From Rhizobium mongolense subsp. loessense (GTDB lineage Bacteria; Pseudomonadota; Alphaproteobacteria; Rhizobiales; Rhizobiaceae): a stretch of DNA of 64,000 nt. The translations under genes were made by a program, and so were the position numbers. Under the pieces are notes generated by a model, which was not told the origin of the DNA, searched no databases, and saw only the letters and a list, made by a program, of their open reading frames with translations. The stretch spans positions 1,240,001 through 1,304,000 of the forward strand of contig NZ_FMTM01000001.1 in assembly GCF_900099775.1 (NCBI RefSeq), written 5' to 3'. The first letter of the stretch is position 1. Each line of letters starts with the position of its first letter. Positions 16,855 through 26,300 of this stretch are shown one piece after another.

Positions 16855-17898
16855 TTACTCCGTCTCGAACACGGCCGCATTCTCCTCCGGATCGCGCAGC
16901 CCCTTATAGGACGACTGTCGCAGCTTGCCGTCATGCGTCCAGGCCCGGTATTCGACCTCCGCCACCAGCGTCGGCTTCACCCAGACAATATATTTTCGCC
17001 GGCCGGAGTATTCCACGGGTGGCTTCTTCACCTTCAGTTTGTCGAGAGCTTCGCGCAGCTCATGCGCCGTGCGTTCGTTGAAGCCAGTCCCGACCGATCC
17101 GACATAGACCAGCTTGCGGCCCTGGCGCGCTCCGAGCAGTAGTGAACCGATACCGGCACGGGCGACAAAGGAATGCTCGTAGCCGACGATAGCGAAGCCG
17201 TCGCTCTGGATGCATTTGATCTTCAACCAGTCGCCAAGCCGGCCGGAGCGATAGGTGCTCTCACGGTCTTTCGCTATGATACCTTCAAGACCGTGTTCGC
17301 AGGCAGCAAAATACAATCGATCTCCGTCGGCCTCGATCTCTTCCGATAGGCGGATGACATCGTCCCGGGTCTTGATAAGCCCCTCAAGCAGATGTCTCCG
17401 AGCGGTGAATTCCAACTTCCTCAGATCATGACCGTCGAAATACAGAAGATCGAACGCCATGAAAATCGCTTCGGTTGAGATGCGCTTGCCGCCTCGGTCG
17501 CCAAGCGATTGCTGCAGAAGTCCGAAATCCGACCTGCCCTGCTCGTCGAGAACGACAGCCTCGCCATCAAGGATCGCGGTCGCCACGTCGAGCTTCTTCG
17601 CTGCTTTTACGATGGCTGGGAAGCGATCCGTCCAGTCGTGGCCGCCGCGGGTTATCACACGAACGCCCTTCGGTTCGATATGGACGGCGATGCGGTAGCC
17701 ATCCCATTTTATTTCGAATGCCCACTCCGGCCCCTTGGGCGGTCTGGGTTTCAGCAGCGCCAGGCACGGTTCTATGCGGTCTGGCATCGGATCGAGGGGA
17801 AGATTAGGCTGTGCCGGGTCTCGCGGCTTGCGCGGCCGGGATCGAACCGGCGCGCTGGCATCGCTGAGGAGAGGCTTTGATTTTGGCGGCCTCGACAT
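16855..17898 (-). CDS. ATP-dependent DNA ligase, LigD ligase-domain type
   Basis: A 347-aa stand-alone ligase like the ligase module of bacterial LigD. The nucleotidyltransferase domain has motif I EIKWDGYR with nucleophile Lys64, motif IIIa-like MAFDLLYFDG, motif IV EGIIAK (205-210) and motif V WLKIK (224-228). The OB-fold (about 240-345) follows and ends in WVKPTLVAEVEYRAWT...YKGLRDP. There is no polymerase or phosphoesterase domain and no Ku gene in the window. It seals nicks or breaks using ATP. It is on the opposite strand to the neighbouring control genes and looks like prophage cargo. Confidence 0.93.
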   Translation of the reverse strand: MSRPPKSKPLLSDASAPVRSRPRKPRDPAQPNLPLDPMPDRIEPCLALLKPRPPKGPEWAFEIKWDGYRIAVHIEPKGVRVITRGGHDWTDRFPAIVKAAKKLDVATAILDGEAVVLDEQGRSDFGLLQQSLGDRGGKRISTEAIFMAFDLLYFDGHDLRKLEFTARRHLLEGLIKTRDDVIRLSEEIEADGDRLYFAACEHGLEGIIAKDRESTYRSGRLGDWLKIKCIQSDGFAIVGYEHSFVARAGIGSLLLGARQGRKLVYVGSVGTGFNERTAHELREALDKLKVKKPPVEYSGRRKYIVWVKPTLVAEVEYRAWTHDGKLRQSSYKGLRDPEENAAVFETE

Positions 17899-18007
17899 GG
17901 AACGGCTTGACCCTACGCTGAACTAGCGCCATGTCATATGTAGCTCGGGCGGGAGCTTTCCATAATCATTTCGACATGCGGCGGTCGATCCTTGCGAGGA
18001 TTTAAGC

Positions 18008-18247
18008 ATGCGCCGTTTTCAGCCGATACGGGATTGGACACCCGGATATATCAACACCTGCCCCCATCACCTCGACATCCTGGTGAGATGCACGGCCTGC
18101 GGAGTGACACGGGAATTTCAGCGAGACAAGCTATCCATGGCAATGCGGCATGCGCTCATCACTGAAATCGAGGAGCGGCTGAAATGCTCGGCTTGCGGCG
18201 CGAAATCCGGCAAGCTGCTGTTTGGAAGCTATATCGGCGATGACTGA
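18008..18247 (+). CDS. Small zinc-ribbon-like protein
   Basis: A 79-aa protein with two CxxC pairs (CTAC at about 28-31, CSAC at about 59-62), which suggests a single zinc ribbon, plus an upstream CPHH. The function is unknown. The ATG at 18008 follows GAGGATTTAAGC. It is divergent from the ligase gene across about 110 bp, and the two may share control. Confidence 0.65.
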   Translation: MRRFQPIRDWTPGYINTCPHHLDILVRCTACGVTREFQRDKLSMAMRHALITEIEERLKCSACGAKSGKLLFGSYIGDD

Positions 18248-18693
18248 AGCTGAGGGATTTAGGCCGAGGCTATTTCCACGTAACCCCGGCCAAGGAGCCG
18301 GCCCCTGCGCCGCGGTAATCAGCCGTTGATCGGCGCGGAATAATGATAGGCCGCGGCGAACTTCGATAATATCCGCAAATTATCGTAGATTTTGGAAAAA
18401 ATGCGCCGCTGAAGGCCACGGGGGAACATTCAACCGCCTCGGATGTTCGGCGGAATGGATCGTGCGGCCAAGCCCTCCTGTCACCGTGCTTAAACCCCTT
18501 GCACGCGGCTGTGCGATCCGCCTCGAATTATTCGCGCATCGGTCTGTTAGCGTACGGTGACCATGATTCCCGATGGCTTCGTTTGCCCTAAAGGGTACTT
18601 AAGGGTATTCTTATTTATCGGCTCGACAATTTTAACCGGGTGCCCGGGCCGCTTGAGAGACGGTCTGCTCTTACCTGAAATAGGAGAGCTTTC
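18248..18693. other. Non-coding stretch in the prophage left arm
   Basis: About 446 bp without a convincing gene. It contains GGAAC (18423-18427) followed 16 nt later by TGTT, loosely like the alphaproteobacterial EcfG stress promoter GGAAC-N16/17-CGTT; an interrupted inverted repeat GAACAT/ATGTTC at the same place; and a duplicated AAGGGTA near 18590-18610. None of these is strong enough to call. Confidence 0.4.
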
Positions 18694-18933
18694 ATGTCTC
18701 TTTTCGAATTGGTTGCCTTTACCGATGATGAGATTGAACTGGTAACGTCCGTAGTCGGCCGTTGGTCAGAGAGAAATCATGTCGATATCAAAAGCGAACA
18801 CGGCCAGGCGGCGCTAACGCAAGCCGTGGCCCTCGTCAGTTCCGGCATGAGGTCGCCGGGTGCCATCGTGGGGAGGCTCGATGAGGTTTGCGCGCCGCCC
18901 GCCCCCGAGTATCCGAGGTCTCTTGTTGACTAG
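18694..18933 (+). CDS. Hypothetical protein
   Basis: A 79-aa acidic protein of unknown function (MSLFELVAFTDDEIELVTSVVGRWSERNHVDIKSEHGQ is its folded-looking first half). The ATG at 18694 follows AGGAGAG with good spacing. It is the last plus-strand gene before the convergent lysis genes. Confidence 0.55.
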   Translation: MSLFELVAFTDDEIELVTSVVGRWSERNHVDIKSEHGQAALTQAVALVSSGMRSPGAIVGRLDEVCAPPAPEYPRSLVD

Positions 18934-18973
18934 TAAACGCTAGTGGCGACTAGGTGGCCCTTCGTCGTATGCC

Positions 18974-19324
18974 CTAACGTCCTAGAATGATCGTCCCAAT
19001 CCGCCGGATCGCATCTGCAAACGTAACGCCCATTGCCATGCCGCCGATGCCGATGACGGCGAGCGCCCCGATACCCATCAGCTTCCACCGCTTCACATCG
19101 TCCGTGACAGGTCGCATCTCTGAAATATCTTCCTGAACGGCCGCGACATTGCCTTCAACCTTGCCGACGCGGTCGACTAGCATATCCATGCGCTGATGCA
19201 TGGTGGCGCGGCTGCTGTCTGACTTGATCTCCGATTGGCGAAAGGCATCACGCAGGTTGCGAATCTCGGCAAGCACCTCACCCATCTGCTGATGCATCCG
19301 GGGATCAAATTCGGTTGGCGTCAA
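18974..19324 (-). CDS. DUF1515-like membrane-anchored prophage protein
   Basis: A 116-aa protein. Residues 10-75 form a likely coiled coil (MHQQMGEVLAEIRNLRDAFRQ), followed by a basic patch and one C-terminal membrane helix (about 82-106, LMGIGALAVIGIGGMAMGVTF). The pattern resembles the rhizobial DUF1515 family. It lies next to spanin and endolysin genes, so it could be a holin-like or lysis-accessory protein, but that is inference. Confidence 0.65.
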   Translation of the reverse strand: MTPTEFDPRMHQQMGEVLAEIRNLRDAFRQSEIKSDSSRATMHQRMDMLVDRVGKVEGNVAAVQEDISEMRPVTDDVKRWKLMGIGALAVIGIGGMAMGVTFADAIRRIGTIILGR

Positions 19325-19361
19325 TTCCCTGCCCTCTGCTTCAAATGCGTATTCGTTTTTG

Positions 19362-19568
19362 TTAATTCCAGCAGCCTTGCGACTTGCCGAAGCGATTGTG
19401 TGAAGCGACCTGATTGGCGAATGGCCGGTCCTTCGTCAGGATCGTTACCGACGTTTCAAGGCTTGGCTGAAGCTTCTCGAACCCGGCGCATGCAATCGGC
19501 TTTGTCGCTGTCTGGCAGCCCGAAATCATTGCACAGAGCAGCGGCATCAAGAGAAGAAACCTGACCAT
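19362..19568 (-). CDS. Probable outer-membrane spanin subunit (Rz1-like lipoprotein)
   Basis: A 68-aa protein with a lipoprotein signal (MVRFLLLMPLLCAMISGC, lipobox ISGC), so the mature N-terminal Cys should be lipidated and carry it to the outer membrane. Its first third is encoded out of frame inside the upstream inner-membrane gene (19456-19737), the nested arrangement of Rz/Rz1 spanin pairs. An in-frame ATG at 19589 is less likely. Spanins fuse the inner and outer membranes at the end of phage lysis. Confidence 0.7.
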   Translation of the reverse strand: MVRFLLLMPLLCAMISGCQTATKPIACAGFEKLQPSLETSVTILTKDRPFANQVASHNRFGKSQGCWN

Positions 19569-19737
19569 TGATCTTTCCTTTTTCGGCAAAGCGCTTCACC
19601 GCGGATTCCAGCGCCTGGGTTGCGGCCTGCTGGCGCCCCTCGGAGCGCCCAATGAGGATTGCGGGATAGGTGACGATCAGGGCGCCGACCATGAGCGCGC
19701 CGCCGAGTTTGAGCCATTCAGGCAGCAGCTTGAGCAT
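19456..19737 (-). CDS. Probable inner-membrane spanin subunit (Rz-like)
   Basis: A 93-aa protein with one N-terminal membrane helix (about 10-29, LGGALMVGALIVTYPAILIG) and a periplasmic helical part (EGRQQAATQALESAVKRFAEKG), the topology of an i-spanin. It starts 20 bp inside the endolysin gene and holds the beginning of the Rz1-like lipoprotein gene in another frame. Confidence 0.72.
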   Translation of the reverse strand: MLKLLPEWLKLGGALMVGALIVTYPAILIGRSEGRQQAATQALESAVKRFAEKGKINGQVSSLDAAALCNDFGLPDSDKADCMRRVREASAKP

Positions 19738-20608
19738 CGGTCTTCACCTGCAGATCGAGGGCGTCGAGGCGTTCGGCCTTGCGACGGTTGGCATACCAGC
19801 GATAGCCGAGGCCCCCGATCGTCAGAACGGCGCCGACGACAATCAGACCGGCCACGACTTTGCCGATGAGCTCGCTGCTATAGCTGAGAGGAGAGAGCTG
19901 ATCCTGCACCTGCTGGAGTGTGCCGGCGAGACCGCCAGAGCCGATACCGCCGCCCGTCGTCGCATCGGCAACAGCAAGCGTCGGCGCTGCCTTGGCATCA
20001 GACAGGAACGCCTTGGCATCGCCGCCGACGATATACTGCACCTCTGGCCCGACCGAACCGGAGGCCCACGCCTGACCGACAGCGCGCACGCCGTTGACGC
20101 GGGCAGTCCATCCCTTCCCGAACGTCTTCCACGTCTTCAGAGCCCGCAGGAAGGCCATGCGGCGATCAAGGATGCGACAGATGAGACTATCATTGTCATT
20201 GACGCCGGAGAGCGCCAGAAGCGTCCCCTGACCAAGGTTGCCGTCGATGCCGCCCTGATAGAGACCCATCGCCTGAAGAGCGCGCTGCAGCCATTTGACG
20301 GACTGGGCAACCCCGGAATTAACCGCGCCATCGAAGACGACGTAGGAAATACCGGGGGCCAGTTTGTCGCCCTTGATCTCGTTCCAGTACTTCTTGCGAT
20401 AGATCGCCTGAAGCTCGCTGTCGCTGATGTTCTTGACGGTCATCAGCTGCAGACCGAGCGAGCGCCGATATTCGTCATAGACGCGCTGCGTCACGCCACG
20501 CATGGTCGCGCCTCCGGGATCTTTCGGATGATTGGAATAGCCGCCTTCGTGCACCAGCACCTTGGCGAGAGAACGTGCGAATTCGTTTGCAGGGTCATAG
20601 ACCGGCAT
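19718..20608 (-). CDS. Endolysin, GH108 muramidase with C-terminal membrane helix
   Basis: A 296-aa peptidoglycan hydrolase. The N-terminal GH108 domain has the signature VLVHEGGYSNHPKDPGG with catalytic Glu21, followed by a PG_binding_3-type domain (about 95-180, QSVKWLQRALQAMGLYQGGIDG). After a Gly-rich linker there is a membrane helix at about 249-270 (GKVVAGLIVVGAVLTIGGLG) and a cytosol-like basic tail. A C-terminal anchor is unusual for an endolysin and suggests tethering until the membrane is disrupted. It is followed by the spanin genes with overlap. Confidence 0.88.
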   Translation of the reverse strand: MPVYDPANEFARSLAKVLVHEGGYSNHPKDPGGATMRGVTQRVYDEYRRSLGLQLMTVKNISDSELQAIYRKKYWNEIKGDKLAPGISYVVFDGAVNSGVAQSVKWLQRALQAMGLYQGGIDGNLGQGTLLALSGVNDNDSLICRILDRRMAFLRALKTWKTFGKGWTARVNGVRAVGQAWASGSVGPEVQYIVGGDAKAFLSDAKAAPTLAVADATTGGGIGSGGLAGTLQQVQDQLSPLSYSSELIGKVVAGLIVVGAVLTIGGLGYRWYANRRKAERLDALDLQVKTDAQAAA

Positions 20609-20850
20609 TGGGAATGCTCCAGATTGTGGGGAAGCGTGGATTGACTTGGCCTGTGGATATTGGGGAAAACCCCGAACAATCCTGAATGATGCTCACAAAA
20701 ATTCGCCCGGATGCTGCACCTGCACGCGGAGTCCGTGGGTCAAGTTCTCCAGATTGAGAGAGATATCCCCCATAAGGGTAGTTCGCATTAGCAAGTGCTT
20801 ATGTTACGCATGCCTTCGCGGCAGTTGTATATAGTCGCTGCGCTATCAAG

Positions 20851-20887
20851 GCGGGTCGCACTGGCTGGGGTCTTGCGGCCCGTTTTT
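20851..20887 (+). terminator. Intrinsic terminator on the plus strand with no assigned gene
   Basis: The stem GCGGGTCGCA (20851-20860) / TGCGGCCCGT (20874-20883), ten pairs including two wobbles that fit plus-strand RNA only, is followed by TTTTT. The neighbouring genes are all on the minus strand, so this marks the end of an unassigned plus-strand transcript or blocks antisense readthrough. Confidence 0.6.
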
Positions 20888-20889
20888 CA

Positions 20890-22965
20890 TTATACCGGCG
20901 TGATCGTATTGCCGTTTGCAAAGTCTCGCCAAGTTGACGTTGTGCCGCTGCCGTTGGCCCGCATGTAAAGCCCCGTCGTCGTGTTAAAGACGATTTTCCC
21001 AAGGAACTTCCCAGTTGTGTTAATTGCATGCGCTGCGCTTGTGAGTTCCGCCGTAGTCAGATTTGGAAACTCAAGGCCGCCGCCCATGTGATAGGTCACT
21101 CTCCCGGTATCGGAGACGCCAAACACTTCCACATTGTCATGACTATCAACGCCGAACTTCTGCGAAGCCGACCGCATTCGATAACCGATCTTCGTGCTAT
21201 AGACCGGGTTCATGAAATCATCGTCAAACAATGTAGAAGCATTGCACACGCCGAGATTTAGGAAGGCATTGTATCGGCCGCCAACAAGGCTTCCGTCGCG
21301 GTATTGATATGGCGAGAAGTCGATTGCGTATTTCGTGTTGTTTTTAAACCGAGGCGTTGAGTTTGCCGTGGCGAGCAATCGAGATCCAACAGCGCCAGTC
21401 AGCCAAGAACCGCTTACGCGGATATTCTGACTTTCCTCGTAGCAGCCGTTGAACAGGATTTCGCTTGCCTTATCCATGACAATGCAAAGATCATCGCGGC
21501 CGATAAACGTCGTGTGCAAGAACTGCACGCCGCGGATCTTGTTGGCGAAGCCGTGCATTTCCAGGCAGGCCGATGGAGAAGCGAACGGAGCCGCCAGCAT
21601 TGACGATGTAGCAAGGTGCGCCGACTGGTGTTGAAGCGGCCGAATGTTGCAGTTGATGAAATCGGTTCCCGCAAATCCATAGCTGCCGTCATCCACATCA
21701 GGTGTCCGGATCGTAACACCCCGGAAACCCTGAAAGCGGCTATTGATGACGTGAACCGCTTCGCAGGATGGAACTTTCCCGTCGCCCTTATCGCGCGTGC
21801 TAAGAAGCAGCGCCGACTTGCGCCAATGACCATAAGAGATGACGCCCTCAATCGAGGCACCGTCCGCGTTATCGGCCCACACGCCCACGTCCCAATCATC
21901 CGACAGCGCGTAATTTTCGCTGTTGGTGTAGTCAGCAATTCCGCCATTGAGAACAGGGAATAGACCAACGTCCTTTAGCTTTGATCCTTTCCCCAGGATA
22001 ACGGCAGCGCTGAAGTTGCTGGCAAGATCGAGCGTCCGATAGGTGTTGCCGCGCGTGCCGCTATCCGCAAGGTAAGCGGCCCCGGCAGCAGGGTTTGCAA
22101 CGGCAAGCGCAGACGTTGCGTTTGCTATCGCGTTTGCCTTGGTTCCCGTTCCAGAGAACAGGATTTTGGTGCGATGTTCGAACTGATAGCCGCCGCCCTG
22201 CCCTTCCAGTGAAACGCCATCGGGAACCACGAGTTTCCGAGTTGCGACATACGTACCGTGGACGATTTCGCACCGGATGCCTTCAGCAAGCATAGCCTCA
22301 AATGATGCTGTGCTTTCATTCGCGCCAGTCGGATCAGGAGAGCCGGGGGCATCGAGGATGCAATAGGTATCTGTGGCACGCTCCCGCAGAGTGCGAAGCT
22401 CTCCGTTCGTCCATGCGGTGAAGCTCATGCCAGAGAAGTCCGACGCCGGATCGATCTTCTCGTCGGTGATTGCATCATCGGCAAGCTTTGCTGTGGTAAC
22501 AGCCCCATCGACAAGCTTCTGGGTACTTACCGAATTGTCGGCGATAGATGATAAAAAAAGATCCCAGTATGCGTCTTCAGCCGGCGCGTGATTCTGGCTC
22601 GGGAGGACAGCGATCCAGATGTTGCCGCCATAACTCACTACATCACCGCGGCGATATATCGGTTCATCGTCCCAAGGACCACGCCAAGGCACACGACCAA
22701 ACAGCGTCTGGCTGGTGACCTGCTCCCATGCTGCGCCGATGGGGTTCCACTCTTTCAGGATGGCCGGATCGAAATTCTTATCTAACCACAGCTTGTCTGT
22801 GGCCGGGGCAACGATACCGTCAACGACGTTGTCGAGCAGTCCGGACGCTCTCAGGGATGCAACTACAAGCTCTGACGCCCGAATGTATTTCCCGGTTGCG
22901 CTCGTCAGCGTCGTGCCGGTCATGAAGAAGCCGTAGTGGGAGGCGTCGTTGAATTCCGTTGCCAT
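20890..22965 (-). CDS. Tailspike/tail fibre protein with beta-helix domain
   Basis: A 691-aa receptor-binding protein. An N-terminal head-binding region is followed by a carbohydrate-binding-like motif (YRRGDVVSYGGNIWIAV, with AYWDLF nearby, about residues 105-137), a collagen-like or repeat region (VDGAVTTAKLADDAITDEKI), and a large right-handed beta-helix of pectate-lyase type (about 215-600). It occupies the position of T7 gene 17. It probably binds and may cleave rhizobial surface polysaccharide. It is the last structural gene before the lysis genes. Confidence 0.85.
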   Translation of the reverse strand: MATEFNDASHYGFFMTGTTLTSATGKYIRASELVVASLRASGLLDNVVDGIVAPATDKLWLDKNFDPAILKEWNPIGAAWEQVTSQTLFGRVPWRGPWDDEPIYRRGDVVSYGGNIWIAVLPSQNHAPAEDAYWDLFLSSIADNSVSTQKLVDGAVTTAKLADDAITDEKIDPASDFSGMSFTAWTNGELRTLRERATDTYCILDAPGSPDPTGANESTASFEAMLAEGIRCEIVHGTYVATRKLVVPDGVSLEGQGGGYQFEHRTKILFSGTGTKANAIANATSALAVANPAAGAAYLADSGTRGNTYRTLDLASNFSAAVILGKGSKLKDVGLFPVLNGGIADYTNSENYALSDDWDVGVWADNADGASIEGVISYGHWRKSALLLSTRDKGDGKVPSCEAVHVINSRFQGFRGVTIRTPDVDDGSYGFAGTDFINCNIRPLQHQSAHLATSSMLAAPFASPSACLEMHGFANKIRGVQFLHTTFIGRDDLCIVMDKASEILFNGCYEESQNIRVSGSWLTGAVGSRLLATANSTPRFKNNTKYAIDFSPYQYRDGSLVGGRYNAFLNLGVCNASTLFDDDFMNPVYSTKIGYRMRSASQKFGVDSHDNVEVFGVSDTGRVTYHMGGGLEFPNLTTAELTSAAHAINTTGKFLGKIVFNTTTGLYMRANGSGTTSTWRDFANGNTITPV

Positions 22966-23055
22966 GCGTTTACCTCAATGAAAAGAGGCCGCTCGCGCAG
23001 CCTTGTCTTCGTTATGGATTTGGAGTTGTATGGAGCCCTTCACTTGGAGGGGCAC

Positions 23056-23361
23056 ATGGGCCTGCTTGCTATACTCATCGCAATGGTGGCCGATCCCATT
23101 CGGATCGTCGCCGTGCTTTTGTGCGTTGCCTTCATCTGCAAGACCTACGCGCCTGGCCGCCGGCTACTGGTTACCGCCGTCTCTCTCGCCATCATTGCGG
23201 CTATCTTGCAACTTCTCATCGAGAGTATGCATGTTGTGCCGTCGTCTGCTGGTGAACTCGTCGTCAAAACGATCATTGGCTATGTCGCGACCTGGATCAT
23301 CGCCGGCATCATTTTTGGCTGCGTCAAATTCTTCAGCGCGCGTCGTCAACAGCATCGGTAA
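23056..23361 (+). CDS. Small membrane protein in antisense position (moron candidate)
   Basis: A 101-aa protein with three hydrophobic segments (about 2-24, 32-52 and 66-92). It is on the plus strand while all neighbours are on the minus strand, lying between the tailspike gene and the gene for the largest internal virion protein, whose 3' end it overlaps by 29 bp. The ATG at 23056 has GGAGG 5 nt upstream. A possible promoter is TTGTCT (23003-23008) and TTGTAT (23026-23031). Lysogenic expression, for instance superinfection exclusion, is a plausible but untested role. Confidence 0.7.
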   Translation: MGLLAILIAMVADPIRIVAVLLCVAFICKTYAPGRRLLVTAVSLAIIAAILQLLIESMHVVPSSAGELVVKTIIGYVATWIIAGIIFGCVKFFSARRQQHR

Positions 23362-26300
23362 GCGCCGGCTTCAGCCCGATGTGAACCGCAGACCTGATGC
23401 CGGGAAGCGTGGCGCCTGGGATCTGCCGGATGATCGCATTCGCCCCCGACTTCTTCAGGTCACCGCCCGCTATCTGGCTGACGATCTGGGTCAAGTCCTC
23501 GAAAGCTCCGATCGTAGGACCAGCCAGCGCGCCGAACGTGCCGCGCGAGGCATAGCGTGAAGCGCCTCCTTTATCCTGATCGCCAGCGATAGTCTGCGCA
23601 CCCGACATCATGCCAGGAAGGCCAACCTTCTCGATCGTGTTGGAGAACTCGAACGGGATGGACAGGATGCCCGAGCGATCCACGCCGTTGGCAACCCAAA
23701 GGCCGGGATTTTCAAGCAGCTTGTTTGCCTCCTCGACGTCGCCGCGCTCGACGTATTTCAAGTAGGAAATCAGCATTCCAAGGCCGGTCGCAAAGACAAG
23801 CTGTTCCGCGAGCCTGTGCGGTCGCTCCTGAAGGCCAGCGATCAAGACACGCTGATGGCTTGCCAGCGAGAACGATTTGAACTGAAAGAGCAGCTTGCCA
23901 ACATTCGATTTCATCCAGAGCGGATTGTCGGCCACGCCCTTCATAATCACGACCCTGTCAGCATCTTTGTTTAGCGCTGCAGCCCACGCGCGGCGGGCTA
24001 GATCGTCATCCCATGCAGAAGCGTTTGCGCCGTAGATGCCGTCCTCCTCGACGCCGTAGCGCTTGAACTGGCCGCCGATGCGGTGGGCCATGTCCTCATC
24101 AATGCCGAGCATTGCCATGTAGGCGCGCTCGGACTTGTCCGCGGCTGTCCAATCGAGAGCGTTCTTCAGCATGCGGTTTTGCGACATAACCGCGACGATG
24201 GTGCGCAGCGTGTCGTTCCAGTAGCCAAGGCCGGTAGCCTTCGTGAAGATGTTCGAGGTGTTCGAAAGGAACCGCTCGAACTTGGAGCCGTACTGGTACG
24301 GGTCCTGCAACTCTGCAAGGTTCGCCAGACGGGATTGCAGCACGCGCTCAGTGACGACGCCGAGGTCCCTTGCGTCCTGCCGAGCTATCTGCGCGGCCTT
24401 TGTACCGGAGACCAGCGCCGGCAGGGCGTCCGTCATGATCTGGCGAGCGCCGAACTTGCCGAGGATGCTTGCTGCGTCCGTCATGCTGGTAAGAGCTACA
24501 CCACCCATGAGACGCAGATAGTTCCACGTCAGCGCCGCGCGGGTGATCTTGCTCCAGTCACTGCTTTCGTCCGCTGCCTTGTAGGTGCCCCGGATCATGT
24601 CGCGGAAGGCGGCTAGGTTCTTGACGTCGCGCGTTTCGTCCCTGCTCAACTTCTCGCGTTCGGCCGGCGTCTTTGCCTGGGAGCGCAGAGCCTCATAGTC
24701 GCGGGTGATTTCGTCGAACTGCTCTTTCATGTCGGGGCGGCCGAAGCGCTGCGCAAGCTCTACCTCTGCGCCCATTGTGCGGGCATAGCGGCGCAACACG
24801 ACTTCGATGTCGTTTTCGAGGAAGTCTTCGACGAGTTCGTCCTTGATGTTGAACGTGCGTTCCTTCAGCGGCCCGCGCGTGACCGGGACCAGCCATTCGG
24901 GAACGTCGCCAGCGCCCTTTCCGGTGAGATTGTTGAAAACCGAGCCTACAATCTCCTCGATGTAGTCGTCGCGGTCCTCGTCGCTGATGAAATCGGGGAT
25001 ATCCTGTTTCTGCTTCGGAAGGGTCGGTTTTAGCTTGTCGGATTTCTCGGTTGCTCTGGCGATGCGCTTCTCGATGTCCTTTGCCTGGGTGACAAGGTTG
25101 TCCATGTCAGCCTTCATGGCGGGCGTCAGGCGGCCTTCTGTCTCCAGAAGGCGAAGAGCTTCAAGGCGGTTCGCCACCTTCGCCTGCTCGTAGCGAGCGG
25201 CGCCGAAATCGCGGCGGGTCTTGGCATAGTCAACCATCCGGCCGATCGCGGGGGATTCCCTCGCGAGGTCGGCACTGGCGTTGATCTGCTCCTCAAGGTC
25301 CCTCAACTCGTCGGCAACCTTACGGGCCTCAGCGTCAGAGATGATGCGCTCGTTGCGGATGCCTTCGGTAGCCTCATCAAACTCGCGAAGCTCCTGCTGC
25401 ATGCGTGCGATGCGTTCGTCGACTTCGCCAAGCTGGCGTTCCCGCCCGGTGGTCTTTTGCAGCAGATCGCGGATCTCCTTCACCGATGCGTTTTCGGAGA
25501 GGCCAACTGACCTGAGCCAGTCGCTGACGTTGTCCGTGAGGGCTTCGGCCGTCGACAGCTTCTCAGCGTCCGCGACCGTTCGGATAGGATCGCCGCCGAC
25601 TTCGCGCCGGATGGCTTCAAGCAAGTCGCCCGGGTCCGCGTAGCCGTTGGCCCCTTCGTGCATGTTGTCGCGCAGCACCGGGTGCTCTGCCCATACGATG
25701 GTGTCTGCCGCTCCCATTCCCTTAGTTTTGTGAAAGAGGCCGGGGTGCGAGGTAGGCGTGACACCCATGGCACGCATTTCCGAGTCCAACGGGCTCCCTA
25801 CGCGCACGCCACCCCACTGCCTGAAAACGCTAAGCACCGGGTACTTTTCCGCGTAGGTGGGCTTTCGGTTCAGCGCACGCTCTGCCTTCTTCGATTCCTT
25901 GATCGCCGGCATGAGGGTGTCATCGTCCTTGGCGGTCTTGATTACGTCGAGGACTTCACGCGGCGGGCGCTGACGCACCAGATCCATGCGCGTCGAAACG
26001 TTCTTGTCGATCGCTGCATTCTTCCGGCTGCGGGCAACCGCGCGTTCGTTCAAGCGGCTCTCTATGCTATTCAGGCGCTGGAAAGCACGGTCGAGGCGGT
26101 CATCGACATAGAGCGTGTCGACAATCTTGTTTCCAAGCTTGCGCTCTTCCTGCCGGATAAGGGCCTTATCCATCTCCTCGTTGAAGTAGCGACGCGCGAT
26201 TTCGCGGAAGCGGTTTTCTTCACCGATGAGACGCTGGCGATTCCAGAAGCGGGTGACGTAGCTTGCGGCCGTCGTCGTCTTCACGTCATCGGGCAGAAGC

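Noticed and set aside
20646..20834. 62-codon plus-strand frame before the plus-strand terminator
   Set aside because: No translation signal and odd composition; a non-coding RNA is a better explanation if anything is transcribed.
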